From: Lachnospiraceae bacterium
GTDB taxonomy: Bacteria > Bacillota > Clostridia > Lachnospirales > Lachnospiraceae
Direction of reading: 5' to 3'
DNA: 55,812 nucleotides
Assembly (NCBI GenBank): GCA_900772845.1
Contig: CAAGSD010000098.1
Coordinates: 1-55,812, forward strand
Below, one piece after another: positions 1-8,573 of this stretch. The translations under genes were made by a program, and so were the position numbers. Under the pieces are notes generated by a model. That model had not been told where the DNA came from and did no database searches. It saw nothing but the letters and a program-made list of their open reading frames with translations. How positions within the stretch are numbered: the first letter of the stretch is position 1; the number at the start of each line of letters is the position of its first letter.

Positions 1-178
1 CCGAATTAGAAACACTTTATCCACTGCTTTAGAAAATTCACATTCGGAGACCGATACCTGCATGAGGGTCTGCTGCTCCGGGAGTTCGTCCGGTTTACGG
101 CAGCCCTACATTACAAGCCATGCACTCAATTCATAAATGTGGTTTTTTGTTTCGTAACTCTCAATTTATGTTACTGAC
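1..178. other. Window edge, no supported gene
   Basis: No gene can be supported here. A minus-strand reading frame is open from about base 105 to the window edge, with an ATG at 61-63. It has no convincing ribosome binding site and I recognise no family, so it may be the start of a truncated downstream gene or chance. No clear rho-independent terminator follows the GH51 gene in this stretch. Confidence 0.3.
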
Positions 179-1690
179 TTATTTTCTTCCCAACCGGATC
201 ACATTCCAGGATGCTTTCTTCAGCACTGTCGTAAGATATCCGCCTTCCGCTTTGGCATCGTTGACCTGACAAGGTTGCACTTTCTCTCCCTCTGCGGAGT
301 TCACGGTCTGTAAGTCATCGGATATCAGTTCGGTCTTGCCGATCAACTCATAACCTTCGAAGCTGCGCAGATCCATGGTAAGGGGCAGGTCTTCTTCCAG
401 ATTACGGTTCACGGCGAATACCGTCACTTCCTCCGCTTCCTCATTCCACACCGCTACCGCTTCCACATCCGTGATGTTTCCGTGGCCGCTGGTCTCATGC
501 TTCGGGCTGTCGATGGCCAACTGCAATACGGTTCCTCGACCGTAACGAGATGCATGATAAAAAGGATAAAAGATGGTCTGTCTCCAGGCAATACCGTTCT
601 CCTCAGTCATGATCGGTGCAATGACATTCACCAGCTGTGCCAGGCAGGCGATCTTCACACGATCCGCATGCTTTAACAGCGTGATCATCATCAGACCTAC
701 CATCAGGGCATCTTCAAACGTATAATGATCCTCCAGCAGATGAGGTGCTTTCTGCCAGGGATGATTCTCTGTGGTATCGGCGTCCTCCTTGCTGGCATGG
801 AACCATACATTCCATTCATCGAAGCTTAAGTTGATCTGCTTCTTACTGCGTTTCTTCGCCTTGACATAATCACAGACAGACACTACCGTGCGGATAAAAT
901 CATCCATGTCATCGGACTTTGCCAGATAATCGTTGCTGTCCATAGCCGCATTGCCGTAATAGGTATGCAGGGACAGGTAATCTACATAATCGTAATTGTG
1001 CTCCAGTGTGGTGGCTTCCCACTGGGGGAAGGTAGGCATCTCCCGATACGAACTTCCACAGGACACCAGTTCTATGGAAGGGTCGATCAGCTTCATGGCC
1101 TTGCCCGCTTCCTGGGAGATCCGTCCGTATTCATTCATAGTCTTGCTGCCCAGCTGCCAGGGGCCGTCCATCTCATTACCCAGGCACCACAGCTTGATAT
1201 TATAGGGGTCCTCCACACCATGGGATCTGCGGAGATCGCTGTATTTAGATCCACCGGGATGATTGCAGTATTCCAACAGATTACAGGCATCTGCCACACC
1301 TCTGGTACCCAGATTCACAGCCATCATGATCTGCGCATTGACCTGCTTCGTCCAATGGTAGAATTCATCCAGGCCAAAGGTATTCGGCTCCAGAGATCTC
1401 CACGCCAGATCCAGTCTGGCGGGACGCTTATCCACAGGCCCCACACTGTCTTCCCAGAAAAAGTTGGATACGAAATTGCCGCCGGGATAACGGATCAGGG
1501 GAACCTGTAATTCTCTGACCAGCTGTACCACATCCTGTCTGTAACCGTATTTGTCCGCCGTGGGATGTCCCGGCTGGTAAATGCCGCCGTACACTGCCCG
1601 GCCCAGATGCTCAATGAAGGAACCAAACAGACGGTCATCCACCTCCGCCACCTTGTATGCCTTATCTAATGTAATCTTAACCTGTTTCAT
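179..1690 (-). CDS. abfA: GH51 alpha-L-arabinofuranosidase
   Basis: Intracellular exo-acting enzyme that releases terminal alpha-L-arabinofuranosyl residues from arabino-oligosaccharides. The 503-residue length is usual for GH51. Family hallmarks are the N-terminal 'GSFIEHLGRAVYGGIY', the 'RYPGGNFVS' motif, 'CLGNEMDGPWQ' carrying the probable acid/base Glu, and 'LSFDEWNVW' carrying the probable nucleophile Glu. There is no signal peptide, so it acts on imported sugars. The ATG is preceded by GGGAGAG at suitable distance. It is the last gene of the arabinoside operon, after the LacI gene, separated by about 130 bases that contain a G/C-rich imperfect inverted repeat. The family call is secure; the precise substrate (arabinan, arabinoxylan or glycoprotein fragments) is inferred. 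Confidence 0.95.
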   Translation of the reverse strand: MKQVKITLDKAYKVAEVDDRLFGSFIEHLGRAVYGGIYQPGHPTADKYGYRQDVVQLVRELQVPLIRYPGGNFVSNFFWEDSVGPVDKRPARLDLAWRSLEPNTFGLDEFYHWTKQVNAQIMMAVNLGTRGVADACNLLEYCNHPGGSKYSDLRRSHGVEDPYNIKLWCLGNEMDGPWQLGSKTMNEYGRISQEAGKAMKLIDPSIELVSCGSSYREMPTFPQWEATTLEHNYDYVDYLSLHTYYGNAAMDSNDYLAKSDDMDDFIRTVVSVCDYVKAKKRSKKQINLSFDEWNVWFHASKEDADTTENHPWQKAPHLLEDHYTFEDALMVGLMMITLLKHADRVKIACLAQLVNVIAPIMTEENGIAWRQTIFYPFYHASRYGRGTVLQLAIDSPKHETSGHGNITDVEAVAVWNEEAEEVTVFAVNRNLEEDLPLTMDLRSFEGYELIGKTELISDDLQTVNSAEGEKVQPCQVNDAKAEGGYLTTVLKKASWNVIRLGRK

Positions 1691-1821
1691 GCCCCAATCT
1701 CTCCCAAGTTTTTTCTATAAATGATTTCTTCGTTCTTCGAACTCTCGAAATTACAACAAACATGCGTAATCCGGGCTGATCGCCGAGAGTGAGCAAGCTC
1801 TCTCTGGCTCTCTTGCGCTCA

Positions 1822-2856
1822 TTATATCATATTTACCGAATTCCTTATAAACGGCTTACACTCCACGGAATACACTCCATCCTTCGATGGCATCTCCTCG
1901 CCCCGCAAAAGCTTTAAGATCACCTCGCTGGCGCAGTATCCGATGTCGTGTAACGGCAGTCCCATGGTAGTCAGCTCCGGCTTCTCATAGCTTGCCATTT
2001 CCCGGTTATCAAAACCTGCCACCGCAATGTCCTTGCCTACCGTATATCCCAGTTCATCCAGGCGGTCATAGGCACCGCCCGCCATAAAATCATTCATACA
2101 GAAAATCGCCGTAGCTCCCCGCTTCACCAATTCTTCCGTATGCTCATAACCGCTTTCACGATCCCATTCTCCGTAAACGATCATTCCAGGATCGTACAGC
2201 AGATTCGCTTCGAACAACGCACTCTGATACCCTTCCAGTCGGGACTGGGTGTGGATACTTTCCTTTTTCCCGGCGATGACACCGATTCGTTTGTGTCCGC
2301 AGGAGATCAGATACCGTACCAGCTGCTCGGCACCGCCCTTATCCTTTACCACAACGGAGGGGATCTCCGGCTTGTTGGTAAATCCGTAGGCCACCACCGT
2401 AGGAATCGGCAGATCCTCCGGGATCACATTGATCAGTCTCTCATGGGATGCCACATAAATGATGCCCTCCACCTGCTTGGACAGAAGCTTCTGGATCTCC
2501 TTCTGCACGATATCTCTATGGATATTGTCCTGATAGTAGGCATCTCCGTATTTTTTATACAGACGTAAGTTCACTAACAGGATCTGATACTCTTCTTTTT
2601 CGCAATATTCCGTGATGCCATCGATGATATCCGGCAGGGCGAAGACCGTCATATCCTCCGCAATGACCCCAATGCTCCTGGTATTCTTCGTCTTCAGATT
2701 CTGTGCCACGATGTTCGGCGTGTAATTCATCTCCTGAATCACCTGTAACACTCTCTTTTTGGTCTCTTCTCCCACTTTTCCCTTATCATTGATGATATTG
2801 GATACCGTTGCCACGGATACTCCGCACTCTCTGGCGATCTCTTTTATGGTAGGCAT
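1822..2856 (-). CDS. LacI-family transcriptional regulator
   Basis: Sugar-responsive DNA-binding repressor, about 344 residues. The first 25 residues are a canonical LacI helix-turn-helix ('TIKEIARECGVSVATVSNII'), followed by the hinge and a periplasmic-binding-protein-like effector domain. A longer frame exists upstream, but the AAGGGAGGG ribosome binding site five bases before the ATG at 2856 fixes the start there. It lies inside the arabinoside operon, between the permease genes and the GH51 gene. It is the obvious candidate to bind the TTAATCGTTTAA-like sites upstream of the GH127 gene (8349-8436) and perhaps the sites before the binding-protein gene. The effector, probably arabinose or an arabino-oligosaccharide, is inferred from neighbours only. 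Confidence 0.93.
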   Translation of the reverse strand: MPTIKEIARECGVSVATVSNIINDKGKVGEETKKRVLQVIQEMNYTPNIVAQNLKTKNTRSIGVIAEDMTVFALPDIIDGITEYCEKEEYQILLVNLRLYKKYGDAYYQDNIHRDIVQKEIQKLLSKQVEGIIYVASHERLINVIPEDLPIPTVVAYGFTNKPEIPSVVVKDKGGAEQLVRYLISCGHKRIGVIAGKKESIHTQSRLEGYQSALFEANLLYDPGMIVYGEWDRESGYEHTEELVKRGATAIFCMNDFMAGGAYDRLDELGYTVGKDIAVAGFDNREMASYEKPELTTMGLPLHDIGYCASEVILKLLRGEEMPSKDGVYSVECKPFIRNSVNMI

Positions 2857-2932
2857 GGTGTCCCTCCCTTTTGTAAGCGACTTGTCTACCACCATTCTAT
2901 CACAACTTTTCCCCATATCACAACAGGCTGTA

Positions 2933-3793
2933 TTAATTCTTCATACCGGTCAGCACGATACCTTCCACGAAGCTCTTCTGTCCAAAGATATAGATCACGA
3001 TACCGGGCAGGATCGTCATGAATGTCGCCGCCAGTGCTACCGGCCAGTTGGTACCGAAGGAACCGGTAAAGTTCGTCAGTGCCACGGCGAAAGTGAATTT
3101 CGACATACTGTTGATATAGATCAACTGCTGTAACATATCGTTCCAGATCTGGATAAACAGCATCATGGCTACTACCACCACTGCCGGCTTGATAGAAGGC
3201 ACCAGGATCGTCCACAGGATACGCATTCTGCCTGCGCCGTCAATAGATGCCGCCTCGTCCAGTTCCTTCGGGATCGTCATGAGGAACTGACGGATCAGGA
3301 AAATATTGAAGAAACCGCCACCGGTTAAGTATGGCAGGATCAGAGGCCAGTAGGTATCGCCCAGTCCCAGTCCCTTGGTCCATACCACGTACAGAGGAAG
3401 CAGGGTTACCATGCCGGGCAGAAGGATCGTTCCGACACAGATGTTGAAGATCAGCTTCTTGCCGCGGAAACGAAGTCTTGCAAACGCATAACCGCAGAAA
3501 ATAGCGGTTACTGTACCAAAGGCAACGGCCGGAATGATGATGGAAAAAGTATTTCTGAAATATCTCCAGTATTCAAAAGTCTCCAGTGCTTTGGAATAGT
3601 TCGCCCACAACCATTCATGAGGAATGAAGGAAGGGGGATACTCGTTCAATTTCGCCGTACTCATCAGAGAGGACCGGAAGATCCACCAGATCGGCAGTAC
3701 CACTAACAGTGCCAGCAAAAGTACGATCAGGGTTGCCACCAGATCCAGCACCAATTGTTTCCGTTTTTTACTTGGTGATATATTTGCCGCCAT
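2933..3793 (-). CDS. Carbohydrate ABC transporter permease, MalG type
   Basis: Inner-membrane permease subunit of a CUT1 sugar importer, 286 residues with six predicted membrane segments. The cytoplasmic EAA loop reads 'ELDEAASIDGAGRMRILWTI', which contacts the ATPase. The start is an ATG preceded by GAGAGGAGG, which itself overlaps the last codons of the preceding permease gene. The two permeases are therefore translationally linked, with a 3-base gap. The partner ATPase is not encoded in this window. Many Firmicutes CUT1 systems share one MsmX/UgpC-type ATPase, which I infer here. Confidence 0.95.
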   Translation of the reverse strand: MAANISPSKKRKQLVLDLVATLIVLLLALLVVLPIWWIFRSSLMSTAKLNEYPPSFIPHEWLWANYSKALETFEYWRYFRNTFSIIIPAVAFGTVTAIFCGYAFARLRFRGKKLIFNICVGTILLPGMVTLLPLYVVWTKGLGLGDTYWPLILPYLTGGGFFNIFLIRQFLMTIPKELDEAASIDGAGRMRILWTILVPSIKPAVVVVAMMLFIQIWNDMLQQLIYINSMSKFTFAVALTNFTGSFGTNWPVALAATFMTILPGIVIYIFGQKSFVEGIVLTGMKN

Positions 3794-3796
3794 CTT

Positions 3797-4711
3797 CTAT
3801 TCCTCCTCTCCGAATAATTGTTCTTTCTGTGTTTTAAACAGAACTACAGTAAATATACCTACCAGAATGAAGAAGATCACCGCATACGCCGCTGCGTAGC
3901 CCATCTTGTTCTTCTGGAAACCATACATGTAGATCACATAAGACATGAACATGGACTTCTTGCCGGGGCCGCCGTTGGTCAGCGCCAGTGCCGGGTTGAT
4001 GACCTGTAAATGTGTGATCAGTGCTGTCAGCACGTTGTAGAAGATAATGGGGGTAATGCTGGGGATCGTAATGTTCCAGAATCTCTGCCATGCATTGGCG
4101 CCATCGATCTTCGCCGCTTCTATGTATACGCCGGGGACATTCTGCAATCCCGCCAGGAAGATAACGATCAGGTTACCGCTGGTCCATATGGCGATAAGCA
4201 CCAGACAGGGGATGACCTGATTCGGGTCGTCTAAGAATCTCTGCTTCGGAAGTCCCATCATCCGGAGCACGAAGTTGAACAGACCGAAGTTACCTTCGTA
4301 TAACCATTCCCACCCTTTGAATACGCCGATGGCCGGCAGCAGATACGGGATGAAGAACAGGGAACGGAACAATGTCCGGCCTTTTATATTCATGTTTAAG
4401 AGGATTGCTATGATCAGTGAGTATACCACCGCACCGATCACTGCCAGAAAAGCATACCATACCGTTGCTTTGATAGAATCCCAGAAATAGATATCTTTTG
4501 TAAAAATACGTTGGAAATTGGCAAGCCCGATAAATTCCGGCTTCGTAATGCCGTTCCAGTCAAACAGGCTTAATACAAATACTGCAAGTGTGGGAAGATA
4601 GCTGATCAAGGTCACTCCCAGGAATGCCGGTATCAGACAAAGATATGCGGTCAGTTCTTCCTTTCTTCCTGCTCTTGTTGTAACGTTATTTTTCTGTTTC
4701 CCTTTTTTCAT
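3797..4711 (-). CDS. Carbohydrate ABC transporter permease, MalF type
   Basis: Second membrane permease of the CUT1 arabinoside importer, about 304 residues. It has six membrane segments and the EAA loop 'YIEAAKIDGANAWQRFWNIT'. Three in-frame ATG codons are possible. The third, at 4711 ('MKKGKQ...'), is the only one with a usable ribosome binding site (GAGGG five bases upstream), so I chose it over 4735. It follows the solute-binding gene after a spacer carrying a strong hairpin and precedes the MalG-type gene. Order and neighbours match sugar importers embedded with cytoplasmic glycosidases. Confidence 0.93.
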   Translation of the reverse strand: MKKGKQKNNVTTRAGRKEELTAYLCLIPAFLGVTLISYLPTLAVFVLSLFDWNGITKPEFIGLANFQRIFTKDIYFWDSIKATVWYAFLAVIGAVVYSLIIAILLNMNIKGRTLFRSLFFIPYLLPAIGVFKGWEWLYEGNFGLFNFVLRMMGLPKQRFLDDPNQVIPCLVLIAIWTSGNLIVIFLAGLQNVPGVYIEAAKIDGANAWQRFWNITIPSITPIIFYNVLTALITHLQVINPALALTNGGPGKKSMFMSYVIYMYGFQKNKMGYAAAYAVIFFILVGIFTVVLFKTQKEQLFGEEE

Positions 4712-4788
4712 TGTAACCCTCATTTCTTCACACATTTTTTTGCAAAGAGTAACTTATTTTCGAGAATAATTCCAAATCTTCTGATAAC

Positions 4789-4821
4789 AACAGGTGGCCA
4801 CATTGCTGTAAGCCACCTGTT
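4789..4821 (-). other. Intercistronic hairpin between binding protein and permease genes
   Basis: A perfect 10-bp inverted repeat (AACAGGTGGC / GCCACCTGTT, 13-base loop) lies in the 145-base gap between the binding-protein gene and the first permease gene. No U-run follows on the minus strand, so it is not a simple terminator. Such hairpins after binding-protein genes commonly protect the upstream mRNA and raise binding protein over permease; that role is inferred here. Confidence 0.6.
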
Positions 4822-4856
4822 ATGTTGTCCCAATACATCTTTACCGGTAATCGTTA

Positions 4857-6287
4857 TTACTGGTTGTTTGCTTCGAAAATGCCCTGTAACTCTTCCAGAT
4901 TCTCATCAATTGCTTCCTGCATGGTCTGCTGTCCGGCCCATACATTGGAGAATACAGTGTCCAAAGTAGAGTTGAATTCATCAGTGCCGTTTACATAGTA
5001 CCATGATGTGGATACCATGTTGTCCTTTGCATAGTCAACAACTGCACTCTTGTACATATCCTTATCGGGGAAATTAGGGTTGTTGATCCACTTATCAGTC
5101 TTCTCAGCATCGGTATACCAGGAATCCAGAATAGGCATCCAGGTACCTGCTTCGATCAGAGACCAGGAATTCTCTTCCTGATAATACCACTTTAACCACT
5201 CCATTGCTTCCTCAGGATGCTTGGTAGTAGCGAATACTACGTTAGGACCACCGGTACAGATGGTAACCTTTTCCTTCATGTAAGGAAGAACACCTACGCC
5301 ATATTCGAAGTCAGCGCTCGGCCCAAGGAAGGTGCCGACATTCCACGCACCATCGGTTGCCATAACGACCTTCTTGCTTCCCAGAGAGGACTCCAGGGCG
5401 TTGGCTGCGCTGGTTACAGGAGGTGCACAGTGATATACTTCGGACAGATCTGCGATCTTCTGTAATGCATCTACGGTTACGGGATCATCGATGGTACACT
5501 CGGAACCATCCTTGCTGTAGTAACCGCCACCGTTGGACAATGCCCATACTTCCAGCTGCCAGGGCAGGGTGTTGATGGTACATCCGTAGATGTCGATATT
5601 GTTGGGATCGAAGTCGGGATCCAGAGCGTTCTTGCCGTTGATATCGATGGTCAGCTTCTGAGCAGTCTCTACGAAAGTATCCCAATCCCAGGCATCTGCT
5701 GCGCTTGCGGGAGGAGTCATCTCCTTGACATCCAGATTCTGTTTTTCACATACTTCGTTTAACAGATCGATGTTGTACCACAGATTCAGTACTTCGTTCG
5801 CTGCAGAATAAGCAACGGGAGTGCCCTGATATTTGAAGGTCAGTGCATCCAAAGGCTTTGCATCGCCTTCGCCGTACATGGAGCTGATGTCGGCCAACAG
5901 TCCGTTCTCTGCGAACTTCAGTACACCGGCCTCACTCATAATACCGGTATCGGGAAGCTCTCCTGCGGTTGCCATGGCATTCAGCTTGGTTACATAAGTA
6001 TCATGGTCGATCTTAACTACTTCTACCTCGATACGATCCTGCTCACTGTTGAACTTGTCAGCCACCTTCTGAGTTGCTGCAGTCTCCGTCTCGTTACCCC
6101 ACTGTGCATAGGTGATATGTACTCTCTCACCACTGCCGCTGTCAGAACTCGTCTGTGTCTGTGCCGACTGGCTTCCTGCATCTGCGGATGCTGCCGGTGC
6201 CTGATTGCTGTTGCCACACCCTGTAAGTACCATTGCTGTTGCCATTGCGGTTGCAAGGACTGTACTTACGATTTTCTTGTTTTTCAT
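4857..6287 (-). CDS. Extracellular sugar-binding lipoprotein of ABC importer
   Basis: Solute-binding protein (family 1, CUT1 class), 476 residues. The signal peptide ends in the lipobox 'LTGC', so Cys24 becomes the lipid anchor at the outer face of the membrane. A Ser/Gln/Ala-rich linker follows, then 'VHITYAQWGNETET', the usual opening of the first lobe. The start ATG has AAAGGAGAG upstream. It is the first transporter gene after GH127 and has its own strong promoter and operator-like repeats (6313-6364), so it can be expressed separately from GH127. The ligand is probably an arabinofuranosyl oligosaccharide, inferred from the two flanking arabinofuranosidases. Confidence 0.94.
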   Translation of the reverse strand: MKNKKIVSTVLATAMATAMVLTGCGNSNQAPAASADAGSQSAQTQTSSDSGSGERVHITYAQWGNETETAATQKVADKFNSEQDRIEVEVVKIDHDTYVTKLNAMATAGELPDTGIMSEAGVLKFAENGLLADISSMYGEGDAKPLDALTFKYQGTPVAYSAANEVLNLWYNIDLLNEVCEKQNLDVKEMTPPASAADAWDWDTFVETAQKLTIDINGKNALDPDFDPNNIDIYGCTINTLPWQLEVWALSNGGGYYSKDGSECTIDDPVTVDALQKIADLSEVYHCAPPVTSAANALESSLGSKKVVMATDGAWNVGTFLGPSADFEYGVGVLPYMKEKVTICTGGPNVVFATTKHPEEAMEWLKWYYQEENSWSLIEAGTWMPILDSWYTDAEKTDKWINNPNFPDKDMYKSAVVDYAKDNMVSTSWYYVNGTDEFNSTLDTVFSNVWAGQQTMQEAIDENLEELQGIFEANNQ

Positions 6288-6312
6288 ACCTTTCTCTCCT
6301 TTACCTTTCTTT

Positions 6313-6364
6313 ATTATAACGACAATAGGTTGTCGTTGTAAACACCTGATTGTAAACGCTTACA
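6313..6364 (-). promoter_or_regulatory. Promoter with operator in spacer plus cre-like palindrome
   Basis: On the minus strand, TTTACA (6337-6342) and TATAAT (6313-6318) are separated by 18 bases. The spacer is almost filled by an 8-bp inverted repeat (AACGACAA at 6318-6325, TTGTCGTT at 6330-6337). Immediately upstream, 6351-6364 reads TGTAAACGCTTACA, which matches the catabolite-response-element consensus TGWAANCGNTNWCA and also resembles other LacI-family operators. The arrangement suggests control of the binding-protein/permease genes by a local repressor and by CcpA-type catabolite control. Which protein binds which site is inferred. Confidence 0.72.
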
Positions 6365-6375
6365 CGTTCACCGTT

Positions 6376-8316
6376 CTACACCTTTACCTTGACCCACACC
6401 AGCATTTCGCCCGGTGTGCGGTTGCACCAGAGTCCATAGGGAACTGCTGTAAGATGCGTCCGTTCTTTCTCCAGTTTCAGCTCTCCGTACAGGGTTCCCT
6501 GTTCGGTGAACCGGTTATGGATCTTTGTAGCTTCATACTGTAATGTCGGAATCTCTCCCGGGAGATCCGTCTGCGGATTCCCCTTCGTGACCTCTGTGTT
6601 CTCCTCCACATACAGGTCTGCCAGATATTTTCCGTTGTCTGTCTCCTCCAGACAGTAGACCACGGGGCCATTCATCAATGCACACCTTCCGGCATCCGCT
6701 CTTACTTCATCGTTGGCTGCGATCCATCTGGGCTTTACACCGAAATCAATACAGATTTCATGCGCTCCCACCGGAGTATCTATCAACAGATAACCTTTTT
6801 CCAAAACAGCCTCCGCTGTCTGTCCGTCCACTGTGATCTCCTGCTGTCCCGCATATCCGGGACGGCGGATCTTAAAGGTCACTTCACTGTCCTGTTTCGT
6901 CCGGATCTTCACCCTGCCGTCCTGTAACAGTGTGGATTCCATGTCAATCTCCACAGTTCCGTTTTCCAGTACCGCTTTCGCTGTCGAGGATATGAACTGG
7001 TGGATACATACCGCATTTTCTTCCTGTGCGTAGATGTATTGTCCAAGAGACGCTAACGTCCTCGCCACATTCGGCGGACAACATGCCACGGAGAACCATT
7101 TCTGTCTGACAGCCTTCACATGATCCATGTAAGTGTGCTCTGTACAGAACTCCGGTACGACCTCCAGAGGATTCACATAAAAATATCTGTCTCCCGCTCT
7201 GTTGATGCCCGCCAGCACTGTATTGTACAATGCCAGTTCCACGGTATCGTAGTAGCCCGCCTCTCCGGTGGCTGCGCTCATCCTCTGTCCGAACATCATC
7301 AGTCCGATGGAAGCGCAGGTCTCCGAATAGTTCGTGGTATTCGGCAGATCGTAATCCGTGGTAAACCTCTCCCGAAAACCACTGGATCCGATGCCGCCGG
7401 TCAGATACATTCTGTGATTCACCGTGCTGTCCCACAGCCGCTTACAGGCTTTTAACATCTCGGCATCCTCACATTCCACAGCCAGGTCTGCCATGGCGGA
7501 GCACATATACATGGCTCTTACCGCATGCCCTTCCGCTGTCTTCTGCTTTACCGGTTCTATATGTGATTGTGAATATTCCAGATCGTAATTTTTGAACTCC
7601 GGGAAAAATTCCCAGCCGCCTCTGCCTTCCATCTCCTGTACAAAATAGCTTGGCTTCCTGCCTCTCTCATGAAGAAAATAGGATGCGGTGTCCAGATATC
7701 TTCTCTCGCCGGTCACCCGGTAGAGCTTTACCAGTGCCAGTTCAATCTCCTGATGTCCGGGGTAACCCCTTTTCTGTCCTTCGCCGGTGCCGAATACCTT
7801 ACAGATCAGATCTGCATTTTTCCGGGCGATGTCCAGGATCTTCGTCTTCCCGGTGGCCTGATAGTAAGCAGCCGCTGCCTCTATCATGTGCCCTGCTGTA
7901 TAAAGCTCGTGTCCTTCTACCAGATTCGACCACTTCTTCGCCGGCTCATTGACTGTGTAGTAGGTGTTCAGGTATCCGTCCGGCTCCTGTGCCCTTCCTA
8001 CCAGTTCGATCACTTCATCTGCCAGTTCCTCGTATTCTCTGCCCTGCCCCCCGGCAATACAGAACGCTACGGATTCCAGCCACTTGTACAGATCCGTGTC
8101 CTGGAAAACTACCCCCTTTCTCTCTCCCGGCAGCTCTCCTGCTGCCACGCGGAAATTCTGAATACAGTAGGTAGGTTCGGAATCCTCCAGCTGATCGTTC
8201 AAGATCTTCCATTGATGTGGGATGATCTTCTCACTGACTTTTTGCACATATTCACCGAACAGCTTGTCTGTAATCCTGATATTTCCGTATTCCAGCTGCT
8301 TCCTGTGATGTCCCAT
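6376..8316 (-). CDS. GH127 beta-L-arabinofuranosidase
   Basis: Retaining glycosidase of family GH127 (former DUF1680), 646 residues, removing beta-L-arabinofuranosyl units such as those of plant hydroxyproline-rich glycoproteins. In the family prototype HypBA1 a zinc-bound cysteine is the nucleophile, with ligands Glu338, Cys340, Cys417 and Cys418. The equivalents are visible here as 'SETCAS' (Glu332, Cys334) and 'ACCPPN' (Cys412, Cys413). No signal peptide is present, so it acts in the cytoplasm. The ATG at 8316 with GGAGAAAGGT upstream is preferred over an upstream TTG. It is the first gene of the operon, under the promoter and twin operators at 8344-8478. Confidence 0.95.
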   Translation of the reverse strand: MGHHRKQLEYGNIRITDKLFGEYVQKVSEKIIPHQWKILNDQLEDSEPTYCIQNFRVAAGELPGERKGVVFQDTDLYKWLESVAFCIAGGQGREYEELADEVIELVGRAQEPDGYLNTYYTVNEPAKKWSNLVEGHELYTAGHMIEAAAAYYQATGKTKILDIARKNADLICKVFGTGEGQKRGYPGHQEIELALVKLYRVTGERRYLDTASYFLHERGRKPSYFVQEMEGRGGWEFFPEFKNYDLEYSQSHIEPVKQKTAEGHAVRAMYMCSAMADLAVECEDAEMLKACKRLWDSTVNHRMYLTGGIGSSGFRERFTTDYDLPNTTNYSETCASIGLMMFGQRMSAATGEAGYYDTVELALYNTVLAGINRAGDRYFYVNPLEVVPEFCTEHTYMDHVKAVRQKWFSVACCPPNVARTLASLGQYIYAQEENAVCIHQFISSTAKAVLENGTVEIDMESTLLQDGRVKIRTKQDSEVTFKIRRPGYAGQQEITVDGQTAEAVLEKGYLLIDTPVGAHEICIDFGVKPRWIAANDEVRADAGRCALMNGPVVYCLEETDNGKYLADLYVEENTEVTKGNPQTDLPGEIPTLQYEATKIHNRFTEQGTLYGELKLEKERTHLTAVPYGLWCNRTPGEMLVWVKVKV

Positions 8317-8343
8317 ACCTTTCTCCAATCCTTGTTCGTTCCA

Positions 8344-8478
8344 AGAGGTTAATCGTTTAATCTTTTATGAGAAAAGAAACAGCCACATGGCTGTTATAGT
8401 GCTGTATTTTCTTTTCTGTTGGTTAATCGTTTTACCTCTTGATGAACTTATCATAGCACTGGATAAGTGTTTTGTAAA
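8344..8478 (-). promoter_or_regulatory. Arabinoside operon promoter with twin LacI-type operators
   Basis: The minus-strand promoter is TTTACA (8473-8478), 17 bases, TATGAT (8450-8455). Downstream of it are two related sites in opposite orientation: 8421-8436 (GGTTAATCGTTTTACC) and 8349-8360 (TTAATCGTTTAA), with centres about 73 bases apart. Between them lies a nested inverted repeat with the perfect palindrome ACAGCCACATGGCTGT at 8379-8394. A third copy, ATTAATCGTTTTAC, is at 8564-8577 over the stop codon of the HAD gene. The sites have the central CG and half-site symmetry of LacI-family operators and would block initiation or support looping. Confidence 0.72.
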
Positions 8479-8573
8479 TAGGTTTTATGCAAATCGTCAT
8501 AATCCATAAATTATACTACCGTTTTTTGCGCATTTTGCACATTTTAGGACGAGTTGTCAGATTATTAATCGTT

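Noticed and set aside
965..1510. Plus-strand reading frame of 181 residues opposite the GH51 gene
   Set aside because: It is a shadow of the GH51 coding strand: no ribosome binding site and no family resemblance.
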